Of a stretch of 64,000 bases of DNA, positions 37,741-46,118 are shown in pieces. This DNA comes from Intrasporangium flavum (GTDB taxonomy: Bacteria > Actinomycetota > Actinomycetes > Actinomycetales > Dermatophilaceae): contig NZ_MLJO01000013.1 in assembly GCF_001956915.1 (NCBI RefSeq), forward strand, positions 186,001 to 250,000, given 5' to 3'. Both the position numbers and the translations under genes were made by a program. How positions within the stretch are numbered: the first letter of the stretch is position 1; the number at the start of each line of letters is the position of its first letter. Under the pieces are notes generated by a model that searched no databases, was not told the origin of the DNA, and was given only the letters and a program-made list of their open reading frames with translations.

Positions 37741-38180
37741 CCGTCACCGAAACCTCCTCGAAGAAGGAGAACCGAACCACGTACATCGTCATGGGGGCCC
37801 TGGTGCTGGTGCTCACGGTGATCGCGTTGGTCACCTTCCACTCCGGCAAGACCTCGCAGGAGGCACAGCAGAAGGCCGTCCAGCTGACCGCCGCCCTCAC
37901 GGCCGCCGGCGCACGTGCCCCCAGCCAGGAGACGCTGGTGCGACTCTTCGGCAACGACGGCGGCTCCGTGTGCGACGACCCCAACGGGGCCCTGCGACGG
38001 GGAGTCCTGACGCAACAGCTGATGAACGGCGCTGCCGGCCCGGGCATGCGCCCGGTCATCGCGGACCGACGCGTCGTGGGTGCCCAGCTGCTCATCATGA
38101 AGGTCTACTGCCCGGACGAGGTGCCGAGCTTCCAGGAGTTCGTCAACAGCCTGAACCTCAGCGACACCGTGAAGGGCTGA
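37737..38180 (+). CDS. Single-TM protein coupled to the GadC-like antiporter, unknown function
   Basis: A 147-residue protein I do not recognise. A polar N-terminus (about 14 residues) leads into one membrane segment (about 16-36), then an extracytoplasmic domain of about 110 residues with Cys in GGSVCDDPNG and MKVYCPDEV that could form a disulfide. Its start overlaps the antiporter stop (ATGA, with GGAGGTGAG upstream), so it is translated with the transporter and may be an accessory subunit or extracellular sensor. The dipeptidase gene follows after 6 bp. Confidence 0.7.
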   Translation: MTVTETSSKKENRTTYIVMGALVLVLTVIALVTFHSGKTSQEAQQKAVQLTAALTAAGARAPSQETLVRLFGNDGGSVCDDPNGALRRGVLTQQLMNGAAGPGMRPVIADRRVVGAQLLIMKVYCPDEVPSFQEFVNSLNLSDTVKG

Positions 38181-38186
38181 GGAACC

Positions 38187-39536
38187 GTGGACCTGCGTGG
38201 CCGGGTGACCGGGCTGATGGGACGCGCGCGAACGGACCTCGCCGAGCTGGTGGTGATCCCGTCGGTCGCAGATTCGCGGCAGTACCCGCCGGAGGGGTGT
38301 GCGCGTGCCGCCCAGTGGGTCGTCGAAGCCTTCATCGAGGAAGGCTTCCGCGACGCCCACCTGGAGGAGACGGCGGACGGCAGCCAGGCGGTCATCGGCT
38401 CACGCCCGTGCGCGGATCCGGCAGCACCGACGGTCCTGCTCTACGCCCACTACGACGTCCAGCCTCCCCTGGATGAGGACGCCTGGCGTACCCCGCCGTT
38501 CGAGCTGACCGAGGTCGACGGACGCTGGTACGGGCGCGGCGCGGCCGACTGCAAGGGCAACATCGTCATGCACCTCACCGCGCTGCGAGCCCTGGGTGAC
38601 GACGTGCCGGTCAACCTCAAGCTCGTGGTCGAGGGCTCGGAGGAGCAGGGGACCGGCGGCCTCGAGGACTTCGTGCCCAAGCATGCGGAGCTGCTCCAGG
38701 CCGACACGATCCTCGTGTGCGACACGGGAAACGCGTCCGTCGGCGTCCCGGCCGCGACGGTGAGTCTTCGTGGCATGGTCAACCTCGTGGTCAGCGTCGA
38801 CGCGTTGTCCTCGGAGGTGCATTCCGGCATGTTCGGCGGAGCTGCCCCGGACGCCCTCGCGGCTCTGGTTGCCATGCTGGCCACCCTGCGCGACGCGACA
38901 GGCGACACCACCGTGACCGGGCTGGACCACGGCCAGACCTGGCCGGGCGAGCCCTACCCGCCCGAGCAGTTCCGCACCGACGCGGGACTGGTCGACGGCG
39001 CGGCCCTGCTGGGGAGCGGCACCGTCTCCGACATGCTCTGGGCACGTCCCGCCCTCACCATCTTGGGCATCGACTGCCCGCCCGTGCTCGGCTCCGCGGC
39101 GGCCATTGCACCGCACGCGAGGGCCCGCCTCAACCTGCGCATCCCTCCGGGGACCGAGCCGGACGTGGCGGAGAAGGCGCTGACGGAGCACCTGCTCGCG
39201 AGTGCCCCGTGGGGAGTCCGCGTCGGCGTCGAGTCGGAGGCGACCGGAGCGCCGTTCCTGGCTCGGACCGACGGCCCCGCCTACCGCGCCATGGCGGCGG
39301 CCATGGAGGAGGCGTTCGGGACTTCGATGGTCCATCTCGGCCAGGGCGGCTCGATCCCCTTGTGCAACGTCTTCGCGGAGACCTACCCGAACGCAGAGAT
39401 CGTCCTCATGGGCGTCGAGGAGCCGCAGGCTCTCATCCACGCGCCCAACGAGAGCGTCGACCCGCGGGAGATCGCCCGTCTCGCTCTCGCCGAGGCACTC
39501 TTCATGCAGGGACTGGCGTCGGGGAGGGAGCGGTGA
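38187..39536 (+). CDS. M20-family dipeptidase
   Basis: A 449-residue zinc dipeptidase of the CNDP/PepV-like branch of M20. Metal ligands appear in YAHYDVQPP, GRGAADCKG, VEGSEEQGTG and VCDTGN. The lid domain with SEVHSGMFGG and the C-terminal ESVDPREI match the family. No signal peptide, so it cuts peptides inside the cell, possibly those containing non-alpha amino acids. GTG at 38187 follows GAGGAA. It is co-transcribed with the antiporter and the one-TM protein. Confidence 0.9.
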   Translation: MDLRGRVTGLMGRARTDLAELVVIPSVADSRQYPPEGCARAAQWVVEAFIEEGFRDAHLEETADGSQAVIGSRPCADPAAPTVLLYAHYDVQPPLDEDAWRTPPFELTEVDGRWYGRGAADCKGNIVMHLTALRALGDDVPVNLKLVVEGSEEQGTGGLEDFVPKHAELLQADTILVCDTGNASVGVPAATVSLRGMVNLVVSVDALSSEVHSGMFGGAAPDALAALVAMLATLRDATGDTTVTGLDHGQTWPGEPYPPEQFRTDAGLVDGAALLGSGTVSDMLWARPALTILGIDCPPVLGSAAAIAPHARARLNLRIPPGTEPDVAEKALTEHLLASAPWGVRVGVESEATGAPFLARTDGPAYRAMAAAMEEAFGTSMVHLGQGGSIPLCNVFAETYPNAEIVLMGVEEPQALIHAPNESVDPREIARLALAEALFMQGLASGRER

Positions 39537-39537
39537 G

Positions 39538-39861
39538 GTGGACGCACGGAACACGATCTCGATGACCTTCCGGGCGAGCGGCGGCGAGGCCGTCGCGGCC
39601 CTGGAGGAGGCAGCGCGGCGCGCCGGGATGCAGCACCTGTCCTCGGACGCCGTGACCGGCATCTTCGTCTTCACCGCCGGGCGGCTCGTGCTGTCCGCCG
39701 GAGAGAAGGTCACGGCCCGGATCCACGAGGTGGTTCCGGGCACCGTGGAGGTGACGCTGTCCTCGAACCTGCAGTTCGGCCTGGGGAACGTGGGTGCCGG
39801 GGGCGTCGGCCGGGACCGCATGGGCGAGGCCCTCGGCCAGCTCCTGCCGCCGGCCACCTAG
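39538..39861 (+). CDS. Small conserved-looking protein, unknown function
   Basis: A 107-residue protein without recognised domain. It begins 2 bp after the dipeptidase stop, with GGGAGG at a good distance before the GTG; an ATG at 39562 is an alternative start. The content (ISMTFRASGGEAVAALEEA, FTAGRLVLSAGEKVTARI, VTLSSNLQFGLGNVG) suggests an alpha-beta protein with a beta-meander, loosely reminiscent of small Bet v 1/START-like or heat-shock-associated folds, but this is only an impression. Confidence 0.65.
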   Translation: MDARNTISMTFRASGGEAVAALEEAARRAGMQHLSSDAVTGIFVFTAGRLVLSAGEKVTARIHEVVPGTVEVTLSSNLQFGLGNVGAGGVGRDRMGEALGQLLPPAT

Positions 39862-39885
39862 CCCGAGGGCCTCGGTGTCCCCACG

Positions 39886-41211
39886 GTGATCCGGAAGGCG
39901 CTGTCGCACCTGACGCACCTCGCGTCCCGGCGCCTGGGGGTCCGGGCTCGCACGGTCGAACCCGAGCCCCAGCCGGTGCCCCCGCCCCCGCCCGAGGCCG
40001 TCGTCGAGCTGCTGCGGCACCTCGGGGTCTCGCTGACCCGCGCAGGAGACGCGACGCAGCGCGTCACCCGGATCCTCGAGGACGTGGCCCGGGTGTATGC
40101 CGCCAGGGGCGTGACCTTCTTCGTCGTCCCGACAGGAGTGTTCGTCCGCATCAGGACGGGGGGCACGAGCCGGATGGACTTCCAGGCCGGCGCCAGCGCA
40201 CCCCTACGGCTCGATCAGATCGACGCTCTCTACCGTCTCGTCGACGACATCCGCCACGGGCTGGTGGACGCCGAGCCCGCCCGCGCGAGACTGGGCCGCC
40301 TGCTGCAGGCCGAGCCGCGCTTCGGGCGAGTGGTCTCGATCCTGGCCAGCGGGATCCTCACCCTCGGTCTCGGTCTCGTGCTCAACCCCACCGCCGCAGC
40401 CCTCCCGGCATTCCTGTCGATCGGCTTCCTCGTCGGTGCCCTCCGATGGTGGGCCGACCGCAACCCGGTGCTCTCCCTGGTGCTGCCCGTCGCCGCGGCG
40501 GCACTGGTCACCGCGCTGGTCTTCCGGTGGCTGGCTCCGGCGCTCGACAGCCCGCCCCTCGAGATCGTCATCCCGACCCTGATCACCTTCCTGCCGGGGG
40601 CGGCCCTGACGGTGGCGACCGTCGAGCTCTCCACCGGCGACATCGTCGCGGGCTCTGCCCGCCTGGTCGACGGGCTCCAACGGCTCTTGGTCCTGTCCTT
40701 CGGCATAGCCCTCGGAGTCGAGGTCGGTGGCCTCCCGACGCCGCCCAGCGTTCCGGGAGCAGCCCTGGGCCCGTGGGCGGCCTGGGTGGGCGTGCTCGTC
40801 TTCGGGGTCGGCCAGTTCTTCGCCTCCTCGGCGCCGCCCGGGACCCTCCCGTGGCTGCTGCTCGTCCTCTACGTCGGCTACGGGATCCAGGCAACGTCCG
40901 GCCTCGTCCTCGGCCCTCTCGGAGCCAGCTTCCTGGCAGCCGCGCTGGTCCTGCCGGTCTGCTACGCCATCCAGAGCCGTCGCAGCGGCCCGCCGGTGCC
41001 GGTCACCTTCCTGCCCACCTTCTGGCTTCTCGTCCCCGGCTCGCTCGGCCTCCAGGGTGTGGCACAGATGGTGGGTGCCGACCAGGTGGCGGGGCTGGGC
41101 GACTTCCTCGACGCGCTCCTGACCATCGTCGCGATCGCGGTCGGGGTGGTCGTGGGCTCCGGCCTCTCCGAGCGGATCGGTCGCGTGACGTCGACCTGGC
41201 GCGGGCTCTAG
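39886..41211 (+). CDS. Threonine/serine exporter (ThrE-like)
   Basis: A 441-residue ThrE-type exporter combining both family halves. A soluble N-terminal region and the DUF1212-like hydrophobic part (about 30-270) are followed by a DUF3815-like membrane part (about 275-430), with about ten helices in total. PTLITFLPGAALTVATVEL and LVPGSLGLQGVAQM are typical landmarks. In Corynebacterium this protein exports threonine and serine. It is the last gene of the amino acid/peptide cluster, 24 bp after the 107-aa gene, and could relieve amino acid excess after peptide breakdown. GTG start. Confidence 0.88.
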   Translation: MIRKALSHLTHLASRRLGVRARTVEPEPQPVPPPPPEAVVELLRHLGVSLTRAGDATQRVTRILEDVARVYAARGVTFFVVPTGVFVRIRTGGTSRMDFQAGASAPLRLDQIDALYRLVDDIRHGLVDAEPARARLGRLLQAEPRFGRVVSILASGILTLGLGLVLNPTAAALPAFLSIGFLVGALRWWADRNPVLSLVLPVAAAALVTALVFRWLAPALDSPPLEIVIPTLITFLPGAALTVATVELSTGDIVAGSARLVDGLQRLLVLSFGIALGVEVGGLPTPPSVPGAALGPWAAWVGVLVFGVGQFFASSAPPGTLPWLLLVLYVGYGIQATSGLVLGPLGASFLAAALVLPVCYAIQSRRSGPPVPVTFLPTFWLLVPGSLGLQGVAQMVGADQVAGLGDFLDALLTIVAIAVGVVVGSGLSERIGRVTSTWRGL

Positions 41212-41214
41212 TGC

Positions 41215-41248
41215 GGCCAAGGCCAAGGCCAAGGCCAAGGCCAAGGCC
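41215..41248. repeat. (GGCCAA)5-GGCC hexanucleotide tandem repeat
   Basis: Five perfect GGCCAA units plus a final GGCC lie just after the ThrE stop, in the short gap before the convergent copper ATPase gene. It is non-coding, and its length may vary between strains by slippage. Confidence 0.9.
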
Positions 41249-41266
41249 GACGCTCGGCGGCTGCGG

Positions 41267-43615
41267 TCACAGCCGCCGCGTGCGCAGGCGGAGGGCGTTG
41301 CCGATGACGCTGACCGACGAGAGGGCCATCGCGGCAGCCGCGACCATCGGGGACAGCAGGAGCCCGAAGGTGGGGTAGAGGACGCCGGCGGCGAGCGGGA
41401 TGCCCGCGGCGTTGTAGACGAACGCGAAGACGAGGTTCTGGCGGATGTTCGACATCGTCGCCTCGGACAGCGCGCGCGAGCGGACGATGCCGGTCAGGTC
41501 GCCCTTGAGCAGGGTGACCCCGGCGCTCTCGATGGCGACGTCGGTGCCGGTGCTCATCGCGATCCCCACGTCAGCCGCGGTGAGGGCGGGGGCGTCGTTG
41601 ACGCCGTCGCCCGCCATGGCTACTACCCGGCCCTCGGCGCGCAGCGCGTTGACGACGTCGCTCTTGTGATCCGGGAGCACCTCCGCCTCCACGCGGTCGA
41701 TGCCCAGGCTGCGGGCGACGGACCGCGCGGTGACCTCGTGGTCTCCGGTCAGCATGACGACCTCGATGCCGTCCTCCCGCAGCGCCGCGAGCGCGGCCGG
41801 GGTGGTGTCCTTGACGGGGTCGGCGATGGCGAGCACCCCGGCGACCGCGCCGTCGACGGCGACGTGGACGGCGCTCGCGCCGTCGGCCCGCAGCCGGTCG
41901 GCCTCGGCATCCGAGCCGGAGGTGTCGATGCCGTGGGCAGCCAGGAAGCCACTGTTGCCCACGAGGACGCGTCGACCCTCGACGGTCGCCGTGACGCCCT
42001 TGCCGACCGGCGCGTCGAAGTCGGCGGCCGGTGGGACGTCGAGACCGGCGTCGGCGGCCGCCCGGACCACGGCGAGCCCGAGCGGGTGCTCGCTCGCGCG
42101 CTCGACGGCGGCCGCGAGCCGCAGCACGTCGTCGTCGCGCCAGCCCTCCGCGGCGGCGACGTGGGTGACGGTCGGGCGTCCCTGCGTCAGGGTGCCGGTC
42201 TTGTCGACGACGAGGGTGTCGACCTTCTCCATGAGCTCGAGGGCCTCGGCGTTCTTGATGAGGACGCCGAGGGACGCGCCGCGGCCGACGCCGACCATGA
42301 TCGAGACCGGCGTGGCCAGCCCGAGCGCGCAGGGGCAGGCGATGATGAGGACGCTGACCGCGACGACGAGGGCGTGGGCGAGCCGGGGCTCGGGCCCGAT
42401 GACGGCCCACACGACGAACGCGACGATCGCGGCGGCGATGACGGCGGGCACGAAGACGGCCGAGACGCGGTCGGCCATGCGCTGGATGGGGGCGCGGGAG
42501 CGCTGGGCCTCGGCGACCATCTGCACGATGCGCGCCAGCATCGTGTCGCGGCCGACGCCCTCGGCGCGCACGACCAGCGAGCCGGTCTGGTTGACCGTGC
42601 CGCCGATGACGGCGTCGCCGCCGGTGCGGGTGACCGGCATCGACTCGCCCGTCACCATCGACTCGTCGACGGTGGACCGGCCCTCGTGGACCGTGCCGTC
42701 GACCGGCACCGACTCGCCGGGCCGGACCCGGAGCAGGTCGCCGACCTGTACCTGTTCGAGGCCGACGTCGGACTCGGTGCCGTCCGACCCGAGGCGGTGC
42801 GCGACCTTCGGGGTGAGGTCGAGCAGGGCGCGGATGGCGCCGGACGTGCTTTCGCGGGCGCGCAGCTCGAGGACCTGCCCGAGCAGCACGAGCGTGGTGA
42901 TGACGGAGGCTGCCTCGAAGTAGACCGCGACCGCGCCGTCCATCCGGAAGGCCTCCGGGAACAGCCCCGGCGCCACCGTCGCGACGACGCTGAAGAGCCA
43001 GGCGACGCCCGTGCCCATCGCGATGAGGGTGAACATGTTCAGCCGCATCGTGCGCACGGAGGTCCACCCCCGCTCGAAGAACGGCCAGCCGGCCCAGAGC
43101 ACGACCGGTGTCGCGAGGACGAGCTGGGCCCACGTGGCCACGGAGGCGGGGATCGCGTCGTGCAGGGCCGGAACCAGGTCGCGGCCCATCGACAGGACGA
43201 GGACGGGGATCGTCAGCGCCACCGCGAACCGGAAACGACGGGTCATGTCGGCCAGCTCGGGGTTGGGGCCGGAGTCGACGGTCACGGTGACCGGCTCGAG
43301 CGCCATCCCGCAGATGGGGCACGAGCCCGGCCCCGGCCGCCGGATCTCCGGGTGCATCGGGCACGTCCACTCGACGTCGTCGCCGGTGGCCTCGTGGGCA
43401 TCGTGGCCGGCGTGTGCCTGACCAGCCGAATCGCCCACGTAGCCAGCAGGGTTCGCGGTGAACCTCGATCGGCACCTGGCTGAGCAGAAGTGGTAGGTGT
43501 GCCCGTCGAGGTCGTGGCGGTGCTCGCTCGTGGCGGGGTCGACGTCCATGCCGCAGACAGGGTCCTGCACCAGGGGGCGCGTCGCCGCCATCGAGGGGTC
43601 GCGATCGGTTTCCAT
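41267..43615 (-). CDS. copA: Cu+-type P1B ATPase with YHS and heavy-metal-binding N-terminal domains
   Basis: A 782-residue copper-exporting ATPase. N-terminus: YHS domain ([10 protein letters not shown] and [12 protein letters not shown], about 16-62), then a heavy-metal-binding [11 protein letters not shown]...[10 protein letters not shown] zinc-ribbon-like module (about 83-108) in place of a classical CxxC HMA domain. Core: TGES, CPC in [20 protein letters not shown]. Helix motifs [16 protein letters not shown] and MALSSVS (Cu+-type) support Cu+ specificity. GGAGG precedes the ATG, and a CsoR-type palindrome lies immediately upstream. It is divergent from cmtR. Confidence 0.93.
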   Translation of the reverse strand: METDRDPSMAATRPLVQDPVCGMDVDPATSEHRHDLDGHTYHFCSARCRSRFTANPAGYVGDSAGQAHAGHDAHEATGDDVEWTCPMHPEIRRPGPGSCPICGMALEPVTVTVDSGPNPELADMTRRFRFAVALTIPVLVLSMGRDLVPALHDAIPASVATWAQLVLATPVVLWAGWPFFERGWTSVRTMRLNMFTLIAMGTGVAWLFSVVATVAPGLFPEAFRMDGAVAVYFEAASVITTLVLLGQVLELRARESTSGAIRALLDLTPKVAHRLGSDGTESDVGLEQVQVGDLLRVRPGESVPVDGTVHEGRSTVDESMVTGESMPVTRTGGDAVIGGTVNQTGSLVVRAEGVGRDTMLARIVQMVAEAQRSRAPIQRMADRVSAVFVPAVIAAAIVAFVVWAVIGPEPRLAHALVVAVSVLIIACPCALGLATPVSIMVGVGRGASLGVLIKNAEALELMEKVDTLVVDKTGTLTQGRPTVTHVAAAEGWRDDDVLRLAAAVERASEHPLGLAVVRAAADAGLDVPPAADFDAPVGKGVTATVEGRRVLVGNSGFLAAHGIDTSGSDAEADRLRADGASAVHVAVDGAVAGVLAIADPVKDTTPAALAALREDGIEVVMLTGDHEVTARSVARSLGIDRVEAEVLPDHKSDVVNALRAEGRVVAMAGDGVNDAPALTAADVGIAMSTGTDVAIESAGVTLLKGDLTGIVRSRALSEATMSNIRQNLVFAFVYNAAGIPLAAGVLYPTFGLLLSPMVAAAAMALSSVSVIGNALRLRTRRL

Positions 43616-43622
43616 ACCTCCA

Positions 43623-43643
43623 AGATACCCCTATGGGGTATCT
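43623..43643 (-). promoter_or_regulatory. CsoR-type copper operator
   Basis: A perfect palindrome AGATACCCC-TAT-GGGGTATCT, fitting known CsoR sites (ATACCCC/GGGGTAT with short centre), 8 bp before the copA start and just upstream of its GGAGG. csoR itself is not in the window. Confidence 0.85.
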
Positions 43644-43722
43644 AGTCAAGGGGCCCGGTGACGGCCGGGGGCTCGGCTCGGGGGCCGTGGAGCCCGCTGG
43701 TGGACACGTCAGCGGACGCTGT

Positions 43723-43744
43723 ATGGTCAGCGAGTGCTGACCAT
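43723..43744 (+). promoter_or_regulatory. CmtR operator covering the cmtR start codon
   Basis: ATGGTCAGC-GAGT-GCTGACCAT: two perfect 9-bp arms. It contains the GTG start (43734-43736) and overlaps the -10 box TATGGT (43722-43727), which ends 6 nt before the GTG, so transcription probably starts at the GTG itself. A TGGACA at 43701-43706 could be the -35. Confidence 0.8.
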
Positions 43745-44090
43745 TGACCCGCGCCTCGACGTCATGACCCGGCTCGGGCGGGCGATGTCCGACCCGACGC
43801 GGGCCCGCATCCTGACGGCCCTCCTCGACGGGCCGGGCTACCCCGCCGTGCTCGCCCGCGAGCTCGGGCTGACGCGCACCAACGTGTCCAACCACCTGGC
43901 GTGCCTGCGTGGCTGCGGCCTCGTCGTCGCCGAGGCGGAGGGCCGGCAGACGCGGTACGAGATCGCCGACCCGCACCTGACCCTCGCGCTCGAGTCGCTG
44001 CTGGCCGTCGTCGTCTCCGTCGACGACGGCACGGCCTGCTCGGACGTCGGGTGCGAGCTCGGCTGCTGCCGGCCGGGAGAGGCGCCGTGA
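43734..44090 (+). CDS. cmtR: Cd/Pb-sensing ArsR/SmtB-family repressor CmtR
   Basis: A 118-residue winged-helix metal sensor closely following Mycobacterium tuberculosis CmtR (LTRTNVSNHLACLRGCGLVV). The three metal ligands of CmtR, Cys57, Cys61 and Cys102, occur here at exactly the same residue numbers. Extra C-terminal cysteines (C107, C111, C112) are unusual. The GTG start matches the CmtR N-terminus (MLTIDPR). An operator spans the start codon, so it should be autoregulated. Its stop overlaps the ATPase gene it presumably controls. Confidence 0.93.
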   Translation: MLTIDPRLDVMTRLGRAMSDPTRARILTALLDGPGYPAVLARELGLTRTNVSNHLACLRGCGLVVAEAEGRQTRYEIADPHLTLALESLLAVVVSVDDGTACSDVGCELGCCRPGEAP

Positions 44091-46081
44091 GCCGCGAGTG
44101 CTGCGGCCCCGACGAGCCGGCCCGCGCCGAGGGGGAGGCGCTCGCGCAGACCCCGCTCGAGCTGCGCCCCCTGACGCCGTGGTGGCGGGACCGGCTGCTG
44201 CTCCTGCCCGCCGTGTCCGGTGTGGCCCTCGTCGTCGGCTTCGTCGCCGGCCGCCTCGGTGCCGACGCCGTCGCCACGGTGGTCGAGGTCCTCGGGCTGG
44301 CCGCCGGCGCCTGGACCTTCGTGCCCGGCGCGCTGCGCAGCCTCGCGCGCGGTCGCCTCGGCGTCGGGCTGCTCATGACGATCGCCGCCGTCGGTGCCGT
44401 GGCCCTCGGACGCGTGGCGGAGGCCGCCGCGCTCGCCTTCCTCTTCTCGGTGGCCGAGGCGCTGGAGGAGCGGGCGATGCAGCGCGCCGAGCACGGGCTG
44501 CGCGCCCTGCTCGCCCTGCTGCCCGACACCGCCGACGTCGAGCGCGCCGGCGAGGTCGTCGCGATCCCGTCGGCGCAGCTGCGGCGGGGCGACGTGCTCC
44601 TCGTCGGCGCCGGCGCGCGCATCGGCACCGACGGCGTCGTCCTCGACGGACGCTCCAGCCTCGACACCTCGCCCGTCACCGGCGAGTCGATCCCGGTGCC
44701 GGTCGAGGCGGGCGACGAGGTCGCCGCCGGCTCCGTCAACGGCTCCGGCACCCTGCGGGTCCGCGCCACCGCCGACGGCCGCGACAACTCCCTGACGCAG
44801 ATCGTGCGGCTCGTCGAGGAGGCCCACGCCCGCAAGGGCCAGCGCGCGCGGCTCGCCGACCGCATCGCCCGGCCCCTCGTGCCGACCGTCCTCGTCCTCG
44901 CCGGGCTCGTGGCCGCCGCGGGGCTGCTCACCGACGACCCGGGGCTGTGGCTCGAACGGGCCCTCGTCGTGCTCGTCGCCGCCTCCCCGTGCGCCATGGC
45001 CATCGCGGTCCCGGTCACGGTGATCTCGGCCATCGGCGCGGCCAGCCGCCTCGGTGTCGTCATCACGTCCGGGGAGGCCTTCGAGCAGCTCGGCACCGTG
45101 CGCACCGTGGCGCTCGACAAGACCGGGACCCTGACCCGCAACGAGCCCACCGTCGTCGCGGTGTCGGTCGCCCCCGAGGCTGACGGGACCGACGAGGACG
45201 CCGTGGTCGCCCTCGCCGCCGCCCTCGAGGCGAGCAGCACCCACCCGCTCGCCGACGCGGTCCGCACCGCCGCGCAGGCGCGCGGGCCGGTGGGCGCCGC
45301 CACCGGCGTCGAGGAGCAGCCGGGTCACGGCGTCTCAGGGTTCGTCGACGGCCGCGCGGCACGCGTCGGCAGCGACCGCTGGGTCGACCCTGGCCGGCTG
45401 CGCGACGCGGCCGACGCCATGGCGTCGGAGGGCATGAGCGTCCTCGTCGTCGAGCGCGAGGGCGCCGTCATCGGTGTGATCGGCGTGCGCGACGAGCTGC
45501 GCCCCGAGGCCCCGGAGGCGGTCGCGATGCTCCGCGACCTCGGCGTCGGCGTCGTCATGCTCACCGGTGACGACCGGCGCACCGCAGCCGCGCTCGGTCG
45601 CGACGCCGGGATCGACGACGTGCGGGCCGAGCTGCTGCCTGCCGACAAGGCGCGCGCGGTCGAGGCCGGTGCGGGGCTCGGGCCGGTCGCGATGATCGGC
45701 GACGGCATCAACGACGCCCCCGCCCTCGCGGGGGCCGCCGTCGGCATCGCCATGGGCGCCACCGGTTCTGCCGCCGCTGTCGAGTCCGCCGACGTCGCGT
45801 TCACCGGTCACGACCTGCGACAGATCCCGCTCGCCCTGGCGCACGCCCGACGCGGCCGGCGGATCATGACCGGCAACATCGGCCTGGCGCTCGCGATCAT
45901 CGTCGTGCTCGTGCCGCTCTCCCTCGCCGGTGTCCTCGGGCTCGCCCAGGTGGTCCTCGTGCACGAGGCGGCCGAGGTGCTCGTCATCCTCAACGGCCTC
46001 CGTGCAGCCCGGGTGCGGCGTCGGACGGACGCCGGGACCGAGGTGCGCGAGCCTCGGCCCGCGACCTCACTGACGGCCTAG
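44087..46081 (+). CDS. ctpG: Heavy-metal P1B ATPase (CtpG-like, Cd/Pb/Zn export)
   Basis: A 664-residue efflux ATPase. Motifs: TGES, the membrane metal site SPC (ASPCAMAIAVPV) in place of CPC, DKTGT, GDGINDAP and the C-terminal HEAAEVLVILNGLR typical of Zn/Cd-type pumps. The N-terminus has a short Cys pair (RECCGP) but no HMA domain. GTG start overlapping the cmtR stop. In M. tuberculosis CmtR likewise controls ctpG, supporting Cd/Pb export as the job. It is convergent with the CDF gene. Confidence 0.9.
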   Translation: MSRECCGPDEPARAEGEALAQTPLELRPLTPWWRDRLLLLPAVSGVALVVGFVAGRLGADAVATVVEVLGLAAGAWTFVPGALRSLARGRLGVGLLMTIAAVGAVALGRVAEAAALAFLFSVAEALEERAMQRAEHGLRALLALLPDTADVERAGEVVAIPSAQLRRGDVLLVGAGARIGTDGVVLDGRSSLDTSPVTGESIPVPVEAGDEVAAGSVNGSGTLRVRATADGRDNSLTQIVRLVEEAHARKGQRARLADRIARPLVPTVLVLAGLVAAAGLLTDDPGLWLERALVVLVAASPCAMAIAVPVTVISAIGAASRLGVVITSGEAFEQLGTVRTVALDKTGTLTRNEPTVVAVSVAPEADGTDEDAVVALAAALEASSTHPLADAVRTAAQARGPVGAATGVEEQPGHGVSGFVDGRAARVGSDRWVDPGRLRDAADAMASEGMSVLVVEREGAVIGVIGVRDELRPEAPEAVAMLRDLGVGVVMLTGDDRRTAAALGRDAGIDDVRAELLPADKARAVEAGAGLGPVAMIGDGINDAPALAGAAVGIAMGATGSAAAVESADVAFTGHDLRQIPLALAHARRGRRIMTGNIGLALAIIVVLVPLSLAGVLGLAQVVLVHEAAEVLVILNGLRAARVRRRTDAGTEVREPRPATSLTA

Positions 46082-46118
46082 CCGCCGACGGGCCGGACCG
46101 AGGGCGACGCGTCGCGGG

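Noticed and set aside
41571-43976. 801-codon frame overlapping the copper ATPase in another frame
   Set aside because: Arg/Pro/Ala-rich shadow of the ATPase gene without recognisable features.
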